64,000 nucleotides of DNA from Desulfuromonadales bacterium (GTDB taxonomy: Bacteria > Desulfobacterota > Desulfuromonadia > Geobacterales > Pseudopelobacteraceae), in contig DUZX01000008.1 in NCBI GenBank assembly GCA_013349325.1, positions 49,774 through 113,773 of the forward strand, in the 5' to 3' direction. The position numbers were made by a program, and so were the translations under genes. This document shows, piece after piece, positions 1-11,222 of this stretch. Positions within the stretch are counted from its first letter, which is position 1. Every line of letters begins with the position of its first letter. The notes under the pieces were generated by a model. The model saw nothing but the letters and a program-made list of their open reading frames with translations. It was not told the origin of the DNA and made no database searches.

Positions 1-813
1 AACAGTATCGATCATGGCATCGAAATTCCCGGCGTGCGCCGTGCCGCCGGCAAACCGGCCCAGGGGACCATCCATCTGGGCGCTGTTCACTCCGGCGACA
101 GCGTCCTGATTACCATTCGTGATGACGGCGCCGGACTCGACCGTGACAGAATCAGGGAAAAAGCGATCGAGCGCGGGCTGATGTCCGCCACTGCCGATCT
201 ACCGGACAAGGATATCTACAACATGATCTTTGCGCCCGGTTTCTCTACAGCGGCCAAAGTCACCAGCGTTTCCGGGCGCGGCGTCGGTATGGATGTCGTC
301 AAGAAGGGGATCGAGTCACTGCGCGGTTCGATCAGCATCAGCAGCAATCGTGGCATCGGCAGCACAATCACGCTGCGAATTCCTCTGACGCTGGCTATCA
401 TCGAAAGCCTGCTGGTGCGCATTGACAGCAGCTATTTCGTACTGCCGCTCTCTCACGTCGAGGAGTGTGTCGAACTGACCCGCGAAGATATCAAAAATGC
501 CCATGGGCGCAACCTGGCACATGTGCGCGGCAACCTGATTCCCTATATCCCGCTGCGTGAACAGTTTGAAATCAGCGGCAACCGTCCCGATATCGAGCAG
601 ATCGTCATAACCGCTATCAACGGCAGCAAGGTCGGTTTCGTGGTGGACAGTGTTATTGGTGAACATCAGACCGTCATCAAAACGCTGGGCAGGGTGTATC
701 GCGATGTAAAAGGAATATCGGGCGCCACCATTCTGGGGGATGGGACGGTGGCGCTGATTCTTGATATGGGAATGCTGCTGCAAACAATCTCAAACGAAAA
801 GGAGACAGTATGA
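1..813 (+). CDS. cheA: Chemotaxis histidine kinase CheA, C-terminal part (truncated by window start)
   Basis: Frame 1 reads NSIDHGIE (CheA N-box) from base 1, then G-boxes and CheW-like domain; overlaps the mcp start. Confidence 0.93.
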   Translation, partial: NSIDHGIEIPGVRRAAGKPAQGTIHLGAVHSGDSVLITIRDDGAGLDRDRIREKAIERGLMSATADLPDKDIYNMIFAPGFSTAAKVTSVSGRGVGMDVVKKGIESLRGSISISSNRGIGSTITLRIPLTLAIIESLLVRIDSSYFVLPLSHVEECVELTREDIKNAHGRNLAHVRGNLIPYIPLREQFEISGNRPDIEQIVITAINGSKVGFVVDSVIGEHQTVIKTLGRVYRDVKGISGATILGDGTVALILDMGMLLQTISNEKETV

Positions 814-2504
814 GCTGGTACTACGATCTGAAAATCAGTGTGAAACTTTTGTCGGCATTTATTATTGTGGCCGCAATCGCCGGCATCATCGGCACAATCG
901 GAGTTGTCGAGATTGGCAAAATCGACACGGCCGACAGTACACTGTACGAAAAGGTAACTATCCCTATCGGACAGTTGCAGGATGTTTCAACGTTTTTTCA
1001 ACGTATCCGGGTCAACACGCGTGACCTGATCCTTGCCGAAAACAAAACTGACGAAATGAAATGTGTTGCAAATATTAAGGAATTGCGATCCGGGATCGAC
1101 AAAGCGGCTGGAGAGTTCGAAAAGACCATTCTTACTGATGAAGGGCGTAAACTTTTTGAAGAGTTCAAGAAAACCCGTGCTGCGTATGGCGCGATCCTGG
1201 ACAGAATCGTAGTACTCATTGAACAGAATCAGGAAAAAGAGGCGGTCCTCTTCATGAAAACAGCAGCTGCCGGTCAAGCAGCTGCCGATGAACAGAAAGC
1301 CATTGATGCACTGGTTGATGCCAAGCTCAAGCAGGCCAAGCTCACCGCCGATGGTAACGATGCCCTTGCAAAAGAGGCAACCAGACTCATGATCGGACTT
1401 GCGGTTGGTGGCATTTTAATCGCGATTCTGTTCGGCTTTTTCATTGCAAACAGCATCAGCACCCCGCTGCGTACCGGCGTGCTCTTTGCTCAGGCTGTCG
1501 CCTCGGGCGACTTGACTCAGAAAATCGATCTGAAGCAGAAGGACGAAGTCGGGCAACTGGCCACGGCCTTGAATGAGATGGTGGCAAAGCTGAGCAGTAT
1601 CGTCGGTGAAGTCATGGCCGCCTCGGATAACGTTGCCTCCGGCAGTCAGGAGCTTTCCTCCACGGCGCAGCAGATGAGTCAGGGGGCCACCGAACAGGCC
1701 GCTTCAGCCGAAGAAATCTCTTCCAGCATGGAAGAGATGGCCTCCAGCATCCGCCAGAATACCGATAACGCCATGCAGACCGAGAAAATCTCGATCAAGA
1801 GCTCTGTCGATGCCCGGGATGGCGGCAAAGCGGTGGTCGAGACGGTCGCGGCCATGAAAGAGATCGCCACCAAGATCAGCATCATCGAAGAGATCGCCCG
1901 CCAGACAAACCTGCTGGCACTGAATGCCGCCATCGAAGCGGCCCGGGCCGGTGAGCATGGCAAAGGCTTTGCGGTGGTTGCCTCTGAAGTGCGCAAGCTG
2001 GCAGAACGGAGCCAGTCGGCAGCCGGCGAGATTTCGAGCCTCTCCACCCGTAGTGTGGCGATTGCCGAGCAGGCCGGCGATATGCTGACCAAGATGGTGC
2101 CGGACATTCAGAAAACTGCCGAACTGGTGCAGGAAATCACCGCCTCCAGTAAAGAGCAGGATACCGGCGCCGAACAGATCAACAAGGCCATTCAGCAGCT
2201 TGATCAGGTTATTCAGCAGAACGCCTCGGCGTCTGAAGAGATGGCTTCCACCTCGGAAGAGCTCTCCAGCCAGGCCGAACAGCTTCAGCACTCAATCAGC
2301 TTCTTTGATATCGGCACTGCCGGTCGCCGTGCATCTGCTGCTGCCCCGACCTCGCGCAAACCGCTTCACAAGACACAGATTGCCCACGCCAGAAGCGGAA
2401 TATCTGCGCACTCGCCGACTAAACGGACATCTAGCGGCGGTGTTCATCTGCAGCTCGGACAGGCCGGTCCAGATCATCTCGATGATGAGTTTGAAAAATT
2501 TTAG
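810..2504 (+). CDS. Methyl-accepting chemotaxis protein
   Basis: N-terminal TM and 4-helix sensor, HAMP, signalling hairpin '[41 protein letters not shown]'. Confidence 0.97.
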   Translation: MSWYYDLKISVKLLSAFIIVAAIAGIIGTIGVVEIGKIDTADSTLYEKVTIPIGQLQDVSTFFQRIRVNTRDLILAENKTDEMKCVANIKELRSGIDKAAGEFEKTILTDEGRKLFEEFKKTRAAYGAILDRIVVLIEQNQEKEAVLFMKTAAAGQAAADEQKAIDALVDAKLKQAKLTADGNDALAKEATRLMIGLAVGGILIAILFGFFIANSISTPLRTGVLFAQAVASGDLTQKIDLKQKDEVGQLATALNEMVAKLSSIVGEVMAASDNVASGSQELSSTAQQMSQGATEQAASAEEISSSMEEMASSIRQNTDNAMQTEKISIKSSVDARDGGKAVVETVAAMKEIATKISIIEEIARQTNLLALNAAIEAARAGEHGKGFAVVASEVRKLAERSQSAAGEISSLSTRSVAIAEQAGDMLTKMVPDIQKTAELVQEITASSKEQDTGAEQINKAIQQLDQVIQQNASASEEMASTSEELSSQAEQLQHSISFFDIGTAGRRASAAAPTSRKPLHKTQIAHARSGISAHSPTKRTSSGGVHLQLGQAGPDHLDDEFEKF

Positions 2505-2526
2505 AAACAGGGAAAAAATCAGGGTC

Positions 2527-2612
2527 AAGGGGCAAGGGTCAAGGAATTTCAAAATCTATTTTCCATGATCCTTGACCCATCCATGCCCCTTGCCCCTTGA
2601 CCCTTGCCCCTT
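2527..2612. repeat. Intergenic inverted repeat made of degenerate GGGTCAA/GGGGCAA heptamers
   Basis: aaggggcaagggtcaagg (2527-2544) is the exact reverse complement of ccttgacccttgcccctt (2595-2612). Confidence 0.85.
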
Positions 2613-2637
2613 AACTTGACCCTCCAAAGGAGCCTCT

Positions 2638-3132
2638 ATGAGCGTCGCGGGAATAACCGAAACGGTTCAATATCTGACTTTCAAATTATCTGAAGAAGTT
2701 TTTGCAGTGGACGTTGCCAAGGTGCGTGAGATCCTCGAGATAACCACCATAACCAAAGTGCCGCAAACGCCCGATTTCATGCGCGGTGTCATCAATCTGC
2801 GCGGCAGCGTGGTACCGGTCATCGACATGCGTCTCAAATTCGGCATGAGTGCAACCGAGCAGACCGTCAACACCTGCATCATTGTGGTTGAAATCAACAT
2901 GGATGGCGACATCACCGTACTGGGCGCCCTGGCTGATTCGGTGCAGGAGGTTGTCGAACTGGAGCCTGAGAGCATTGAGTCGGCACCGCATATCGGTACG
3001 AAACTGAATACCGATTTTATCAAAGGTATGGGGAAGCACAATGGATCCTTCATCATCATCCTCGATATCGACAAAGTATTTTCAAGCGACGAGATTTCAC
3101 TGGTACGTGAAAACGAACGGCATGCAGCATAA
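2638..3132 (+). CDS. cheW: Chemotaxis coupling protein CheW
   Basis: 'YLTFKLSEEVFAVDVAKVREILE...VINLRGSVVPVIDMR'. Confidence 0.96.
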   Translation: MSVAGITETVQYLTFKLSEEVFAVDVAKVREILEITTITKVPQTPDFMRGVINLRGSVVPVIDMRLKFGMSATEQTVNTCIIVVEINMDGDITVLGALADSVQEVVELEPESIESAPHIGTKLNTDFIKGMGKHNGSFIIILDIDKVFSSDEISLVRENERHAA

Positions 3133-3958
3133 TAATTCCGGAATGTGGGACCGCGAGTTCACCCGCTTCAGCAGTTTTATTTATGAGCAGGTCGGCATCA
3201 AGCTGCCCCCCTCAAAAAAAACCATGCTGGAAGGGCGCCTTCACAAACGGCTCAAGTCCCTCAATATCAAGACCTATGAGGAGTATGCCACCTACGTTAT
3301 CAGTTCGGAAAACAAACATGTCGAACTTATTCATCTGATCGACGCCGTAACAACCAATAAAACCGACTTCTTCCGTGAACCCCACCACTTCGAATACCTC
3401 GTCAGAAATGTTCTCCCGGCTCTGGCCGCTCAAGGCAGCGGCAGCTCCCTCAACATCTGGAGCGCCGGCTGCTCTTCCGGTGAAGAGCCCTACACGATGG
3501 CCATGGTGCTGGCTGACAAACTGCCCGCCTACCCCGGTTTACGGGTTTCAATTCTGGCCTCGGATATCTGCACGGATGTGCTTAAAAAAGCACGCGACGG
3601 CATCTATCCGGAAGAGCGCATCAATACCATCCCGCTCTATTACAAGAAGAAATTTCTGCTCAAGAGCCGCGAGCGGACCCGTTCGCTGGTTCGGGTTGTG
3701 CCGGAGTTGCGTTCACTGATCACCTTCCGCCGGATAAACTTCATGGACGATGACTTCGGCCTGACCAATAAAATGGACGTCATCTTCTGTCGTAATGTGG
3801 TCATCTACTTTGACAAACCGACCCAGAAAGCTCTGATGCTGAAGTTTCATCAGCAGCTGAAACCGGGCGGATATCTCTTCATCGGTCATTCGGAATCACT
3901 CAATGGGCTTGACCTCCCCTTCAAGCCGGTCGCAAACACCATCTTCCAAAAGGTATGA
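3122..3958 (+). CDS. cheR: Chemotaxis protein methyltransferase CheR
   Basis: '[16 protein letters not shown]', '[16 protein letters not shown]', '[11 protein letters not shown]'; ORF opens earlier but start at MQHNNSGMW is likely. Confidence 0.96.
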   Translation: MQHNNSGMWDREFTRFSSFIYEQVGIKLPPSKKTMLEGRLHKRLKSLNIKTYEEYATYVISSENKHVELIHLIDAVTTNKTDFFREPHHFEYLVRNVLPALAAQGSGSSLNIWSAGCSSGEEPYTMAMVLADKLPAYPGLRVSILASDICTDVLKKARDGIYPEERINTIPLYYKKKFLLKSRERTRSLVRVVPELRSLITFRRINFMDDDFGLTNKMDVIFCRNVVIYFDKPTQKALMLKFHQQLKPGGYLFIGHSESLNGLDLPFKPVANTIFQKV

Positions 3959-3968
3959 AGGTGCCGCT

Positions 3969-5030
3969 ATGAACAAGATCAAGGTTCTCATCGTCGATGA
4001 TTCGGCGCTGGTCAGACAGACTCTGGCGGCGATCCTCTCGTCGGATCCCCAGTTAGAAATCTGCGGTATGGCTGCCGACCCGTTCGCCGCTGCCGAACGG
4101 ATGAAGGAGTGCATCCCGGACGTCATCACGCTGGATGTGGAAATGCCCAAGATGGACGGCATCACCTTCCTGCAGAAAATCATGACACAGCACCCGATTC
4201 CGGTGGTCATGTGCTCGACGTTGACAGTGGCGGGCAGCGAAACGGCTCTCAAGGCTCTTGAGTACGGCGCCGTCGACATCATCGTCAAACCGAAGCTGGG
4301 CACCAAGCAGTTCATCGAAGAATCCCGCATACTGATCTGCGACACCGTTAAAGCGGCATCCCATGCGCGCCCAGGGAAAATTTCTCCAATGCGTCAGGTG
4401 GCACCCAAATACACTGCCGATGTCATTATGGAAAAACCTTTGTCACAAGCCATGATTCAGACAACGGAGAAGGTCGTTGTGGTGGGTGCTTCCACGGGGG
4501 GGACCGAGGCGCTCAGAATATTTCTTGAAATGCTGCCCGAAGATACTCCCGGCATTGTCATCGTTCAACATATGCCGGAGAATTTCACCGCCGCCTTTGC
4601 CAAACGCCTGGATACACTCTGCCGGGTCACCGTCAAGGAAGCGGCGCATAATGACACGGTCGTGCGGGGGCGCGCTCTGATCGCGCCGGGTAATCATCAC
4701 CTGCTGCTGAAACGGAGCGGTGCGCGCTATTACATCGAAATCAAGGAGGGCCCGCTCGTCTCACGCCATCGCCCGTCGGTGGACGTGCTCTTTCGCTCTG
4801 CCGCCCGCTATGCCGGTAAAAATGCCGTAGGTGTCATCATGACCGGCATGGGTGATGACGGCGCTCGCGGCATGAAAGAGCTGTTCGACGCCGGTTCCTA
4901 TACGATTGCTCAGGATGAAGCCAGCTGCATCGTCTACGGTATGCCGCACGAAGCGGTTAAACTGGGGGGGGTTCACCGTAGTATGGCTTTGCAGAATATT
5001 GCCGCCGAGGTGGTGCGGCACGGCAATTGA
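3969..5030 (+). CDS. cheB: Chemotaxis response regulator protein-glutamate methylesterase CheB
   Basis: Receiver '[15 protein letters not shown]' plus methylesterase '[13 protein letters not shown]', '[15 protein letters not shown]'. Confidence 0.97.
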   Translation: MNKIKVLIVDDSALVRQTLAAILSSDPQLEICGMAADPFAAAERMKECIPDVITLDVEMPKMDGITFLQKIMTQHPIPVVMCSTLTVAGSETALKALEYGAVDIIVKPKLGTKQFIEESRILICDTVKAASHARPGKISPMRQVAPKYTADVIMEKPLSQAMIQTTEKVVVVGASTGGTEALRIFLEMLPEDTPGIVIVQHMPENFTAAFAKRLDTLCRVTVKEAAHNDTVVRGRALIAPGNHHLLLKRSGARYYIEIKEGPLVSRHRPSVDVLFRSAARYAGKNAVGVIMTGMGDDGARGMKELFDAGSYTIAQDEASCIVYGMPHEAVKLGGVHRSMALQNIAAEVVRHGN

Positions 5031-5050
5031 TCCTAAAAACGGCCGTTCAT

Positions 5051-5190
5051 GAAACACAGAGCAACTGAGCAACAGAGAAATCAGGCAGTTACATCAACAA
5101 CTGACATAACCAAAATGGTGAGTGACTTTTTCTCGTTTTATCCTGAAATTTTCTTTGTTTTTGCTCAGTTGCTCAGTTGCTCTGTGTTTC
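5051..5190. repeat. Long-loop inverted repeat between convergent cheB and rodA
   Basis: gaaacacagagcaactgagcaac (5051-5073) exactly reverse-complements gttgctcagttgctctgtgtttc (5168-5190); arms have an 8-nt quasi-period. Confidence 0.88.
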
Positions 5191-5214
5191 AAATGCTTTT
5201 TCTAGGTTGATTGG

Positions 5215-6315
5215 TTAAAACATAAAGCGCCGCATGCTGATATTCTGCAGCAGACCGATGCCGACCATTGACGTAATCATTGAGGTGCCGCCATAGGAGA
5301 AGAATGGCAACGGCACACCGACTACCGGAAACAATCCGATCACCATGCCCATATTTATGACGATATGCCAGAACAGCATGGCTGTCACGCCGACCGCCAG
5401 CAGCCCGCCAAAACGGTCGTTGCAGCGTCTGGCAATGTTGAGCCCCCATAATACCAGAAACAGGTAGAGAATCATCAGCAGCAGGCAGCCGAGAAAACCC
5501 CACTCTTCCGCAAAAACAGAAAACGCAAAATCGGTATGCTGCTCCGGCAGAAAACGGAGCTGAGACTGGGTCCCCTTGATGTAGCCCTTGCCCGAAAACC
5601 CACCTGAGCCGACAGCAATCTTGCTCTGGATGATGTGATAACCGCTCCCCAGGCGGGAACGCTCCGGATCGAGAAAATCGAGAACCCGGTTTTTCTGGTA
5701 TGGTCGCAGCAACCTGGCCCAGGCGAACCAGACCATCGGAATCGTAATGCAGGTGAAGGTCACGACGGTTGACCAGCGCACACCGATGTAGAACGTCATC
5801 GAAAGCACGATCAGGATTACGAGGACAGCCGTCCCGAGATCGGGCTGTTTCATGATCAGTGCCGCCGGTAAGGCCAGCAGGGCCAGCGGGGTCAGCACAT
5901 CCTTGACGGTCAGTCCGCCGGTCGAATGGAAGTTGTTGTAGAAACGTGCAAAGGTAATGATGATCCCGATTTTCATCAACTCGGAAGGTTGGACAGAAAA
6001 CAGACCGAGATTCAACCAGCGGGTGGCCCCCATTGAGCGACGGCCTATCAGCAGAACGGCAACCAGAAGCAGTACCAGAAAACCGTACAGCCAGTACGAG
6101 AAATCCTCCATGATATGATAGTCAATACTGGAGACCATCAGAGAAATCGTAATGCCGGCCAGTAGCCAGTAGCACTGCTTCAGATAGTAGGCGGTACCGA
6201 TAATTTTATATGGTGTCGTGGCGCTGTAGATATTTATGATACCAAGCAGACTGACGACCAGGACCAGACCGAGCAGGATCCAGTCAAAATTGAGTAACAG
6301 ACGGCGATCGATCAT
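5215..6315 (-). CDS. rodA: Rod shape-determining protein RodA (SEDS family)
   Basis: Multi-TM; 'FAFSVFAEEWGFLG', 'VGVPLPFFSYGGTSMI'. Confidence 0.95.
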   Translation of the reverse strand: MIDRRLLLNFDWILLGLVLVVSLLGIINIYSATTPYKIIGTAYYLKQCYWLLAGITISLMVSSIDYHIMEDFSYWLYGFLVLLLVAVLLIGRRSMGATRWLNLGLFSVQPSELMKIGIIITFARFYNNFHSTGGLTVKDVLTPLALLALPAALIMKQPDLGTAVLVILIVLSMTFYIGVRWSTVVTFTCITIPMVWFAWARLLRPYQKNRVLDFLDPERSRLGSGYHIIQSKIAVGSGGFSGKGYIKGTQSQLRFLPEQHTDFAFSVFAEEWGFLGCLLLMILYLFLVLWGLNIARRCNDRFGGLLAVGVTAMLFWHIVINMGMVIGLFPVVGVPLPFFSYGGTSMITSMVGIGLLQNISMRRFMF

Positions 6316-8240
6316 CGATTCACACCACTTTCCCGTTCCGGTGTCTTTACATCGACTGCCGGCGTAACCTCTTCAGCATCATTCTCGTTTTTAGCCGGTG
6401 CGGGGTGTACGGCTTCTTTTACGACCGGTTTCTTGCCGTCAAAATAGGCCCGCAGGATCCGGCCGACAATCGGTGCCGCCGCCGAACCGCCATGCTCGCC
6501 ATGCTCGACAACCACCGCTACGGCAATTTCGGGATTTTCAAACGGCGCAAAGGCGACAAACAAGGCATGATCGCGAAATTTATAGGCCGTACTGTTTTTA
6601 CTGTCACGCATCTTGACAACCTGGGATGACCCGGTTTTCCCCGCAACACGCACATCGTACAGCCTGGCCATGGCGCCGGTACCGCCCGGTTCGTTGACAA
6701 CAGCCGACAAGCCCTGCTTTACGAGACGATAGGTTTCTTTTGAAAATGCGGTGGTTTTGCTTAGAATCTCCGGTTTTGTCTCCCGGAGCGTTTTACCGTC
6801 GGCATCAACCACCTTCTTGACGAGGTGCGGACGAAACACGGTCCCTTCATTGGCAACCGTCGCAATCATCGAAGCCAACTGAATCGGCGTCATCAGCACA
6901 TAGCCCTGGCCGATTGAGACCGGCAGCGTCTCACCACGGTACCAACGCTGACCAAGACGCTTCTGCTTCCACTCAGTCGTCGGGATCAATCCGACTTTCT
7001 CGTTCTGCAGTTCAACCCCCAGAGCGGTACCCAGCCTGAATTCTCTGGCAGCGGCAGCTATTTTGTCGACTCCCAGCTTTTCACCGAGCTGGTAATAGTA
7101 GACATCGCACGATTCACGTAACGATTTTTTCAGACTGGTGGTCCCGTGTCCCCGCTTGTTCCAACATTTAAAGGTCGATGTTCCCATACTGTAGGAACCG
7201 CTACAGTTGACGGATGTAGCATCATTGATCGTCCCCTCCTGCAAACCTGCCAGCGCGGTAATGACCTTGAACGTCGATCCGGGAGGATACTGGCCGCTGA
7301 GCGCCTTGTTCTCCAGTGGTCGGCGGACATCCTCAAGGTATCCTTTCCAGATATCAGCAGGCAGCTTGCCACTGAAGAGCGCCGGGTCAAATCCGGGATT
7401 ACTGACAAAAGCAAGAATTTCGCCGTTGGAGACATCCATGGCAACAGCTGCACCGGCCTGATCGCCAAAGGCCTGTTCGGCCTGTTTCTGAACCGCCATA
7501 TCGATCGTCAGAACGATGCTGTTCCCAACCGTCGGGCGGCTTTCTGAAATGGTCCGCAACACCCGGCCGCGCGCATCAACCTCCAGCTGTCTGCCGCCGT
7601 CGGACCCGTGCAGTTCACGCTCAAGCGCACGTTCGATACCATTCTTGCCGACGTAATCGCCCGGATTGTACTCTTCAAGCCCGGCGCTATCCAACTCCTT
7701 CTCGGAAATCTCTCCGATATACCCGAGCAGATGGGCTGCCAGTACGCCATGGGAATACTCACGTACCGGTTTCATCTCGATTTCGACGCCCGGCAGGCGC
7801 AGGCGGTTTTCCTCGACAATCTCAACCTGATCGCGACTTATATTTGAAGAGAGTACAATTGGGAAATATTTAGCCCGACCATGGTTTTTTTGCCAGTTTT
7901 CGGACATCTCTTTCCGATCAAGCCCCAGCAGGTCGGCCAGCTGCGTCAGCAGCAGCTCTTTGTCTTGTACCTCCTGCGGAATAACCGCCAGACTGAACGA
8001 GGGGCGGTTACTGACGATTACCGCGCCTTTACGGTCAAGGATGGCGCCCCGTGATGCCGCTACCGGGACGAAGCGGAGGCGATTGTTTTCCGAGCGGGCC
8101 TGGTAATCTTCGGCGTTCAGGATCTGGAGATGCCACAGCCGCAGCACAAGCAGCAGAAAGACAAACGCTACAACAAACGAGAGCCCAACGATCCGCTGTT
8201 TTGACTCCATCAATTCACGGACAAAGCGCCGCTCTTTCAT
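6312..8240 (-). CDS. mrdA: Penicillin-binding protein 2
   Basis: 'YPPGSTFKVITALAGLQEG' (SxxK), 'AGKTGSSQV' (KTG); overlaps rodA by 4 bp. Confidence 0.96.
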   Translation of the reverse strand: MKERRFVRELMESKQRIVGLSFVVAFVFLLLVLRLWHLQILNAEDYQARSENNRLRFVPVAASRGAILDRKGAVIVSNRPSFSLAVIPQEVQDKELLLTQLADLLGLDRKEMSENWQKNHGRAKYFPIVLSSNISRDQVEIVEENRLRLPGVEIEMKPVREYSHGVLAAHLLGYIGEISEKELDSAGLEEYNPGDYVGKNGIERALERELHGSDGGRQLEVDARGRVLRTISESRPTVGNSIVLTIDMAVQKQAEQAFGDQAGAAVAMDVSNGEILAFVSNPGFDPALFSGKLPADIWKGYLEDVRRPLENKALSGQYPPGSTFKVITALAGLQEGTINDATSVNCSGSYSMGTSTFKCWNKRGHGTTSLKKSLRESCDVYYYQLGEKLGVDKIAAAAREFRLGTALGVELQNEKVGLIPTTEWKQKRLGQRWYRGETLPVSIGQGYVLMTPIQLASMIATVANEGTVFRPHLVKKVVDADGKTLRETKPEILSKTTAFSKETYRLVKQGLSAVVNEPGGTGAMARLYDVRVAGKTGSSQVVKMRDSKNSTAYKFRDHALFVAFAPFENPEIAVAVVVEHGEHGGSAAAPIVGRILRAYFDGKKPVVKEAVHPAPAKNENDAEEVTPAVDVKTPERESGVNR

Positions 8241-8737
8241 GCGATTTCCAGATTTCTGTCAAAGCCGGGCAGAAGGGTGACAAGCGATGCAACAAAGCAG
8301 TTAACGAGCAGGCGGGGAACGATATCGGTAAACATTGAATACGCAATGCCGGGTGTCGCGGTAAACATCAGCAGCAGAATCATATTCAGCGTAAAAACCG
8401 CCAGCGTGACGCCAGCGGTTGTCAGCACAAACAGCAGCGCACTCTCTGCGTACAAGCGATCGGAGACACCTTTGATGACCAGAAAAACGACCAGGTAGGT
8501 AACCGCATTCAGGCCGAGATACAGGCCGCTGAAAACATCACTCAGCGCACCCAGCAGCCATGACAGGAGGGCGCCCGATCCGGTGGGTCCACGCAGCGCC
8601 ATGAAGATCATTAAAACCAGCAGCAGATCCGGTTTGAAGGCGGGCAGCAGGAAAACCGGCAGAACCGTGACCTGCAGGACGACAGCGGCAGCGAGCACAG
8701 GAATGAACAGCAGCATGGCACGATTATTCATAGCCAC
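8237..8737 (-). CDS. mreD: Rod shape-determining protein MreD
   Basis: Small multi-TM protein between mreC and mrdA. Confidence 0.9.
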   Translation of the reverse strand: MAMNNRAMLLFIPVLAAAVVLQVTVLPVFLLPAFKPDLLLVLMIFMALRGPTGSGALLSWLLGALSDVFSGLYLGLNAVTYLVVFLVIKGVSDRLYAESALLFVLTTAGVTLAVFTLNMILLLMFTATPGIAYSMFTDIVPRLLVNCFVASLVTLLPGFDRNLEIA

Positions 8738-9545
8738 CCCGTTGTACGATCAGCACCTCTTCCAGGTGGGCAAGGTTAACAATAGGTCGAATCGATACCG
8801 TCTGAAAGATGCCGTATTCACCACGCTTGACCATGGTTACTTCGCCGATCGGCACCCCTTTGGGAAAGACGCCGCCAATTCCGGAGGTTATCACCAGATC
8901 ACCAACCTTGACATCTTCCTCCCGGGTTGTAAATTCGAGCGAGCAGAGCATTTCACCCTTCCCCTTAACGACGCCCCGGGCGCGCGAACGCTGGATGGTC
9001 GCAGATATACCGCTGGCATGGTCTGTCAGCAGCAGAACCCGCGAACTTTCTCCGGCCACCTTGACGGTCTGGCCGACAACTCCATCGGCAGCCACAACGG
9101 CCATCCCCTCACGCAACAAACTGCTGCGACCCCGGTCAATCACCAGCGTCCTGAACCAGGAAGAGCCATCCTCACCAATAACGGACGCAGCTACGGTCGG
9201 AGGTGTTAAACTCTTTTTCATCTCCAGAAGTCGTTCAAGCCTCTGACGTGCCAGCAAAGCTTCGTTCGCCGCCACCAACCGTGCATTCAGAGAGCGGATA
9301 TCTTCACGCAGGCGCAGATTTTCACCACGGGTATCTATCAGCTGTATATAGTTGTCCCAGACGTCTTCAATACTTCCACTTACATGGGATAACGGGCGCA
9401 GTAACGGAGCCATCAGCGAAAGAACGCCCCGTTCCATAAAGTTTGCTTCTCGATTACGCGGAATATTCAAAGAGAAGATAATCAGGGCGACCAGGACACC
9501 GAAGCCGACCAGCAGAACCAGCAGATATTTTTTCAGTATTCCCAT
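8724..9545 (-). CDS. mreC: Rod shape-determining protein MreC
   Basis: N-terminal TM, coiled coil, 'VVGQTVKVAGESSRVLLLTDHASGISA'. Confidence 0.94.
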   Translation of the reverse strand: MGILKKYLLVLLVGFGVLVALIIFSLNIPRNREANFMERGVLSLMAPLLRPLSHVSGSIEDVWDNYIQLIDTRGENLRLREDIRSLNARLVAANEALLARQRLERLLEMKKSLTPPTVAASVIGEDGSSWFRTLVIDRGRSSLLREGMAVVAADGVVGQTVKVAGESSRVLLLTDHASGISATIQRSRARGVVKGKGEMLCSLEFTTREEDVKVGDLVITSGIGGVFPKGVPIGEVTMVKRGEYGIFQTVSIRPIVNLAHLEEVLIVQRGGYE

Positions 9546-9563
9546 AAGTTACATCTGTTCCGA

Positions 9564-10460
9564 TCAGGGACGCCCACACAGTTCAGTTTCGTTGAATACC
9601 CGCTGAAGATAATCTCGGTAGGAAGAAGAAGGGGTGGCGTTTATAATCTGCTCCATCTTTTGACAGCTGATAAATCCACGGCGCAGTGCAATCTCTTCCA
9701 GGCAGGCGATCTTGAGCCCCTGGCGCGATTCAATCGTCTCGATGAAGTTGCTGGCCTCCAGCAGACTTTTGTGCGTACCGGTATCCAGCCAGGCGATACC
9801 GCGGCCCAGGCGTTCAACCATCAATTTCCCTCGTCGCAGGTATTCAAGGTTCACATCCGTGATTTCCAATTCACCGCGTGGTGAAGGTTTGATCGCTTTG
9901 GCTATATCGACGATATGTTCATCATACAAGTAGAGGCCGGGTACGGCATAATACGACTTCGGACAGAGCGGTTTTTCCTCGATACTCAGCACCTTTCCCT
10001 GTGGATCATATTCGACCACCCCGTAGCGTTCCGGGTCGGTAACCTGGTACCCGAACACGCGTGCGCCACCGTCAAACTCAGAAAAGATGCGGTCCAGATT
10101 CATTTTCCCATAAAAAATATTATCGCCCAGGATAAGGGAAACCGGTTGATGAGCAATGAACTCTTCACCCACCAGGAAAGCTTGGGCAATCCCTTTTGGT
10201 TCAGGTTGAACCTTATAGGAAATGGTGATACCCCAGCGGGAACCGTCTCCCAGCAGCGCCTCAAAGCGGGGTGTATCATGCGGCGTGGATATCAGCAGAA
10301 CATCCTGAATGCCGGCCGCCATCAGTGTTGCCAGCGGATAGTAGATCATCGGCTTGTCATAGACCGGCTGCAGCTGTTTGCTGGCTACCAGTGTCAGCGG
10401 ATAGAGACGACTACCAGCCCCTCCTGCCAGAATGATTCCCTTGGTAATTGCCTGAGTCAT
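9564..10460 (-). CDS. rfbA: Glucose-1-phosphate thymidylyltransferase
   Basis: '[37 protein letters not shown]'. Confidence 0.97.
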   Translation of the reverse strand: MTQAITKGIILAGGAGSRLYPLTLVASKQLQPVYDKPMIYYPLATLMAAGIQDVLLISTPHDTPRFEALLGDGSRWGITISYKVQPEPKGIAQAFLVGEEFIAHQPVSLILGDNIFYGKMNLDRIFSEFDGGARVFGYQVTDPERYGVVEYDPQGKVLSIEEKPLCPKSYYAVPGLYLYDEHIVDIAKAIKPSPRGELEITDVNLEYLRRGKLMVERLGRGIAWLDTGTHKSLLEASNFIETIESRQGLKIACLEEIALRRGFISCQKMEQIINATPSSSYRDYLQRVFNETELCGRP

Positions 10461-10521
10461 ACAACGCTCCTCGTTCGTGAGTAAAAAACGTTATGTAGGT
10501 AACATGATACACATTCGCCTG

Positions 10522-11091
10522 TCAAATTGGATCAAAGCCGGTCGGGCTGGAAATCAGACTATCTACCGCTTCCGGCAGTGAATTGCTGACCGCTGAAGCT
10601 GCAGTGCCCCGCCGTTCCTCCTCGACCCCATACCCGGTGCGGACCAGAATAGTGCGGCATCCAACCGCCTGACCGGCAGCGATGTCGGCGTACTTGTCAC
10701 CGATCATAATCGACGACGGAAGGTCAAGGTCATAGCGGCGGGCAGCTTCAATCAACATCCCCGGCAGCGGTTTACGGCACGTGCAGGGGAGCGCATAACT
10801 GCCGCGACCGTCCGGGTGATGCGGACAGTACAACCAGGCATCCACGCGGGCACCAATTTTGTCCAGTTCACGGGCGATATGTCGATGCAGGTTTTCTACA
10901 TCCTCTTCGGTATAGTACCCGCGAGCCACACCGGACTGGTTGGTGACCACAACAACAAAAAATCCGGCCCGGTTCAGGCTCTGTATGGCTTCCGGCACAC
11001 CGGCAATAAACTCGAAGTCATCAATCCGAAACAGATAATCTTTTTCAACGTTGATGGTGCCATCTCTGTCCAGAAAAACCGCTCGTGTCAT
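10522..11091 (-). CDS. gmhB: D-glycero-D-manno-heptose 1,7-bisphosphate 7-phosphatase
   Basis: 'AVFLDRDGTINVEKDY', 'VVVTNQSGVARGY', Zn motif 'CPHHPDG...CTCRKP'. Confidence 0.93.
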   Translation of the reverse strand: MTRAVFLDRDGTINVEKDYLFRIDDFEFIAGVPEAIQSLNRAGFFVVVVTNQSGVARGYYTEEDVENLHRHIARELDKIGARVDAWLYCPHHPDGRGSYALPCTCRKPLPGMLIEAARRYDLDLPSSIMIGDKYADIAAGQAVGCRTILVRTGYGVEEERRGTAASAVSNSLPEAVDSLISSPTGFDPI

Positions 11092-11222
11092 ATCACCCTC
11101 CGCGCTTTTGTAATCATCAAATTCAACCTGCTGATTTATTGAGATATTAGACCAGAGAAGCATTGACAACTACGCATCAAAGACTCTATAACAATGGTCA
11201 CTTTACCCAGGGAGAGCTGTCC

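Noticed and set aside
1679-2291. Overlapping antisense ORFs inside the mcp gene
   Set aside because: Codon-bias artefacts opposite a clear coding region; no homology recognised
8583-9209. 208-aa plus-strand ORF across mreD/mreC
   Set aside because: Antisense to two well-supported genes, low-complexity translation
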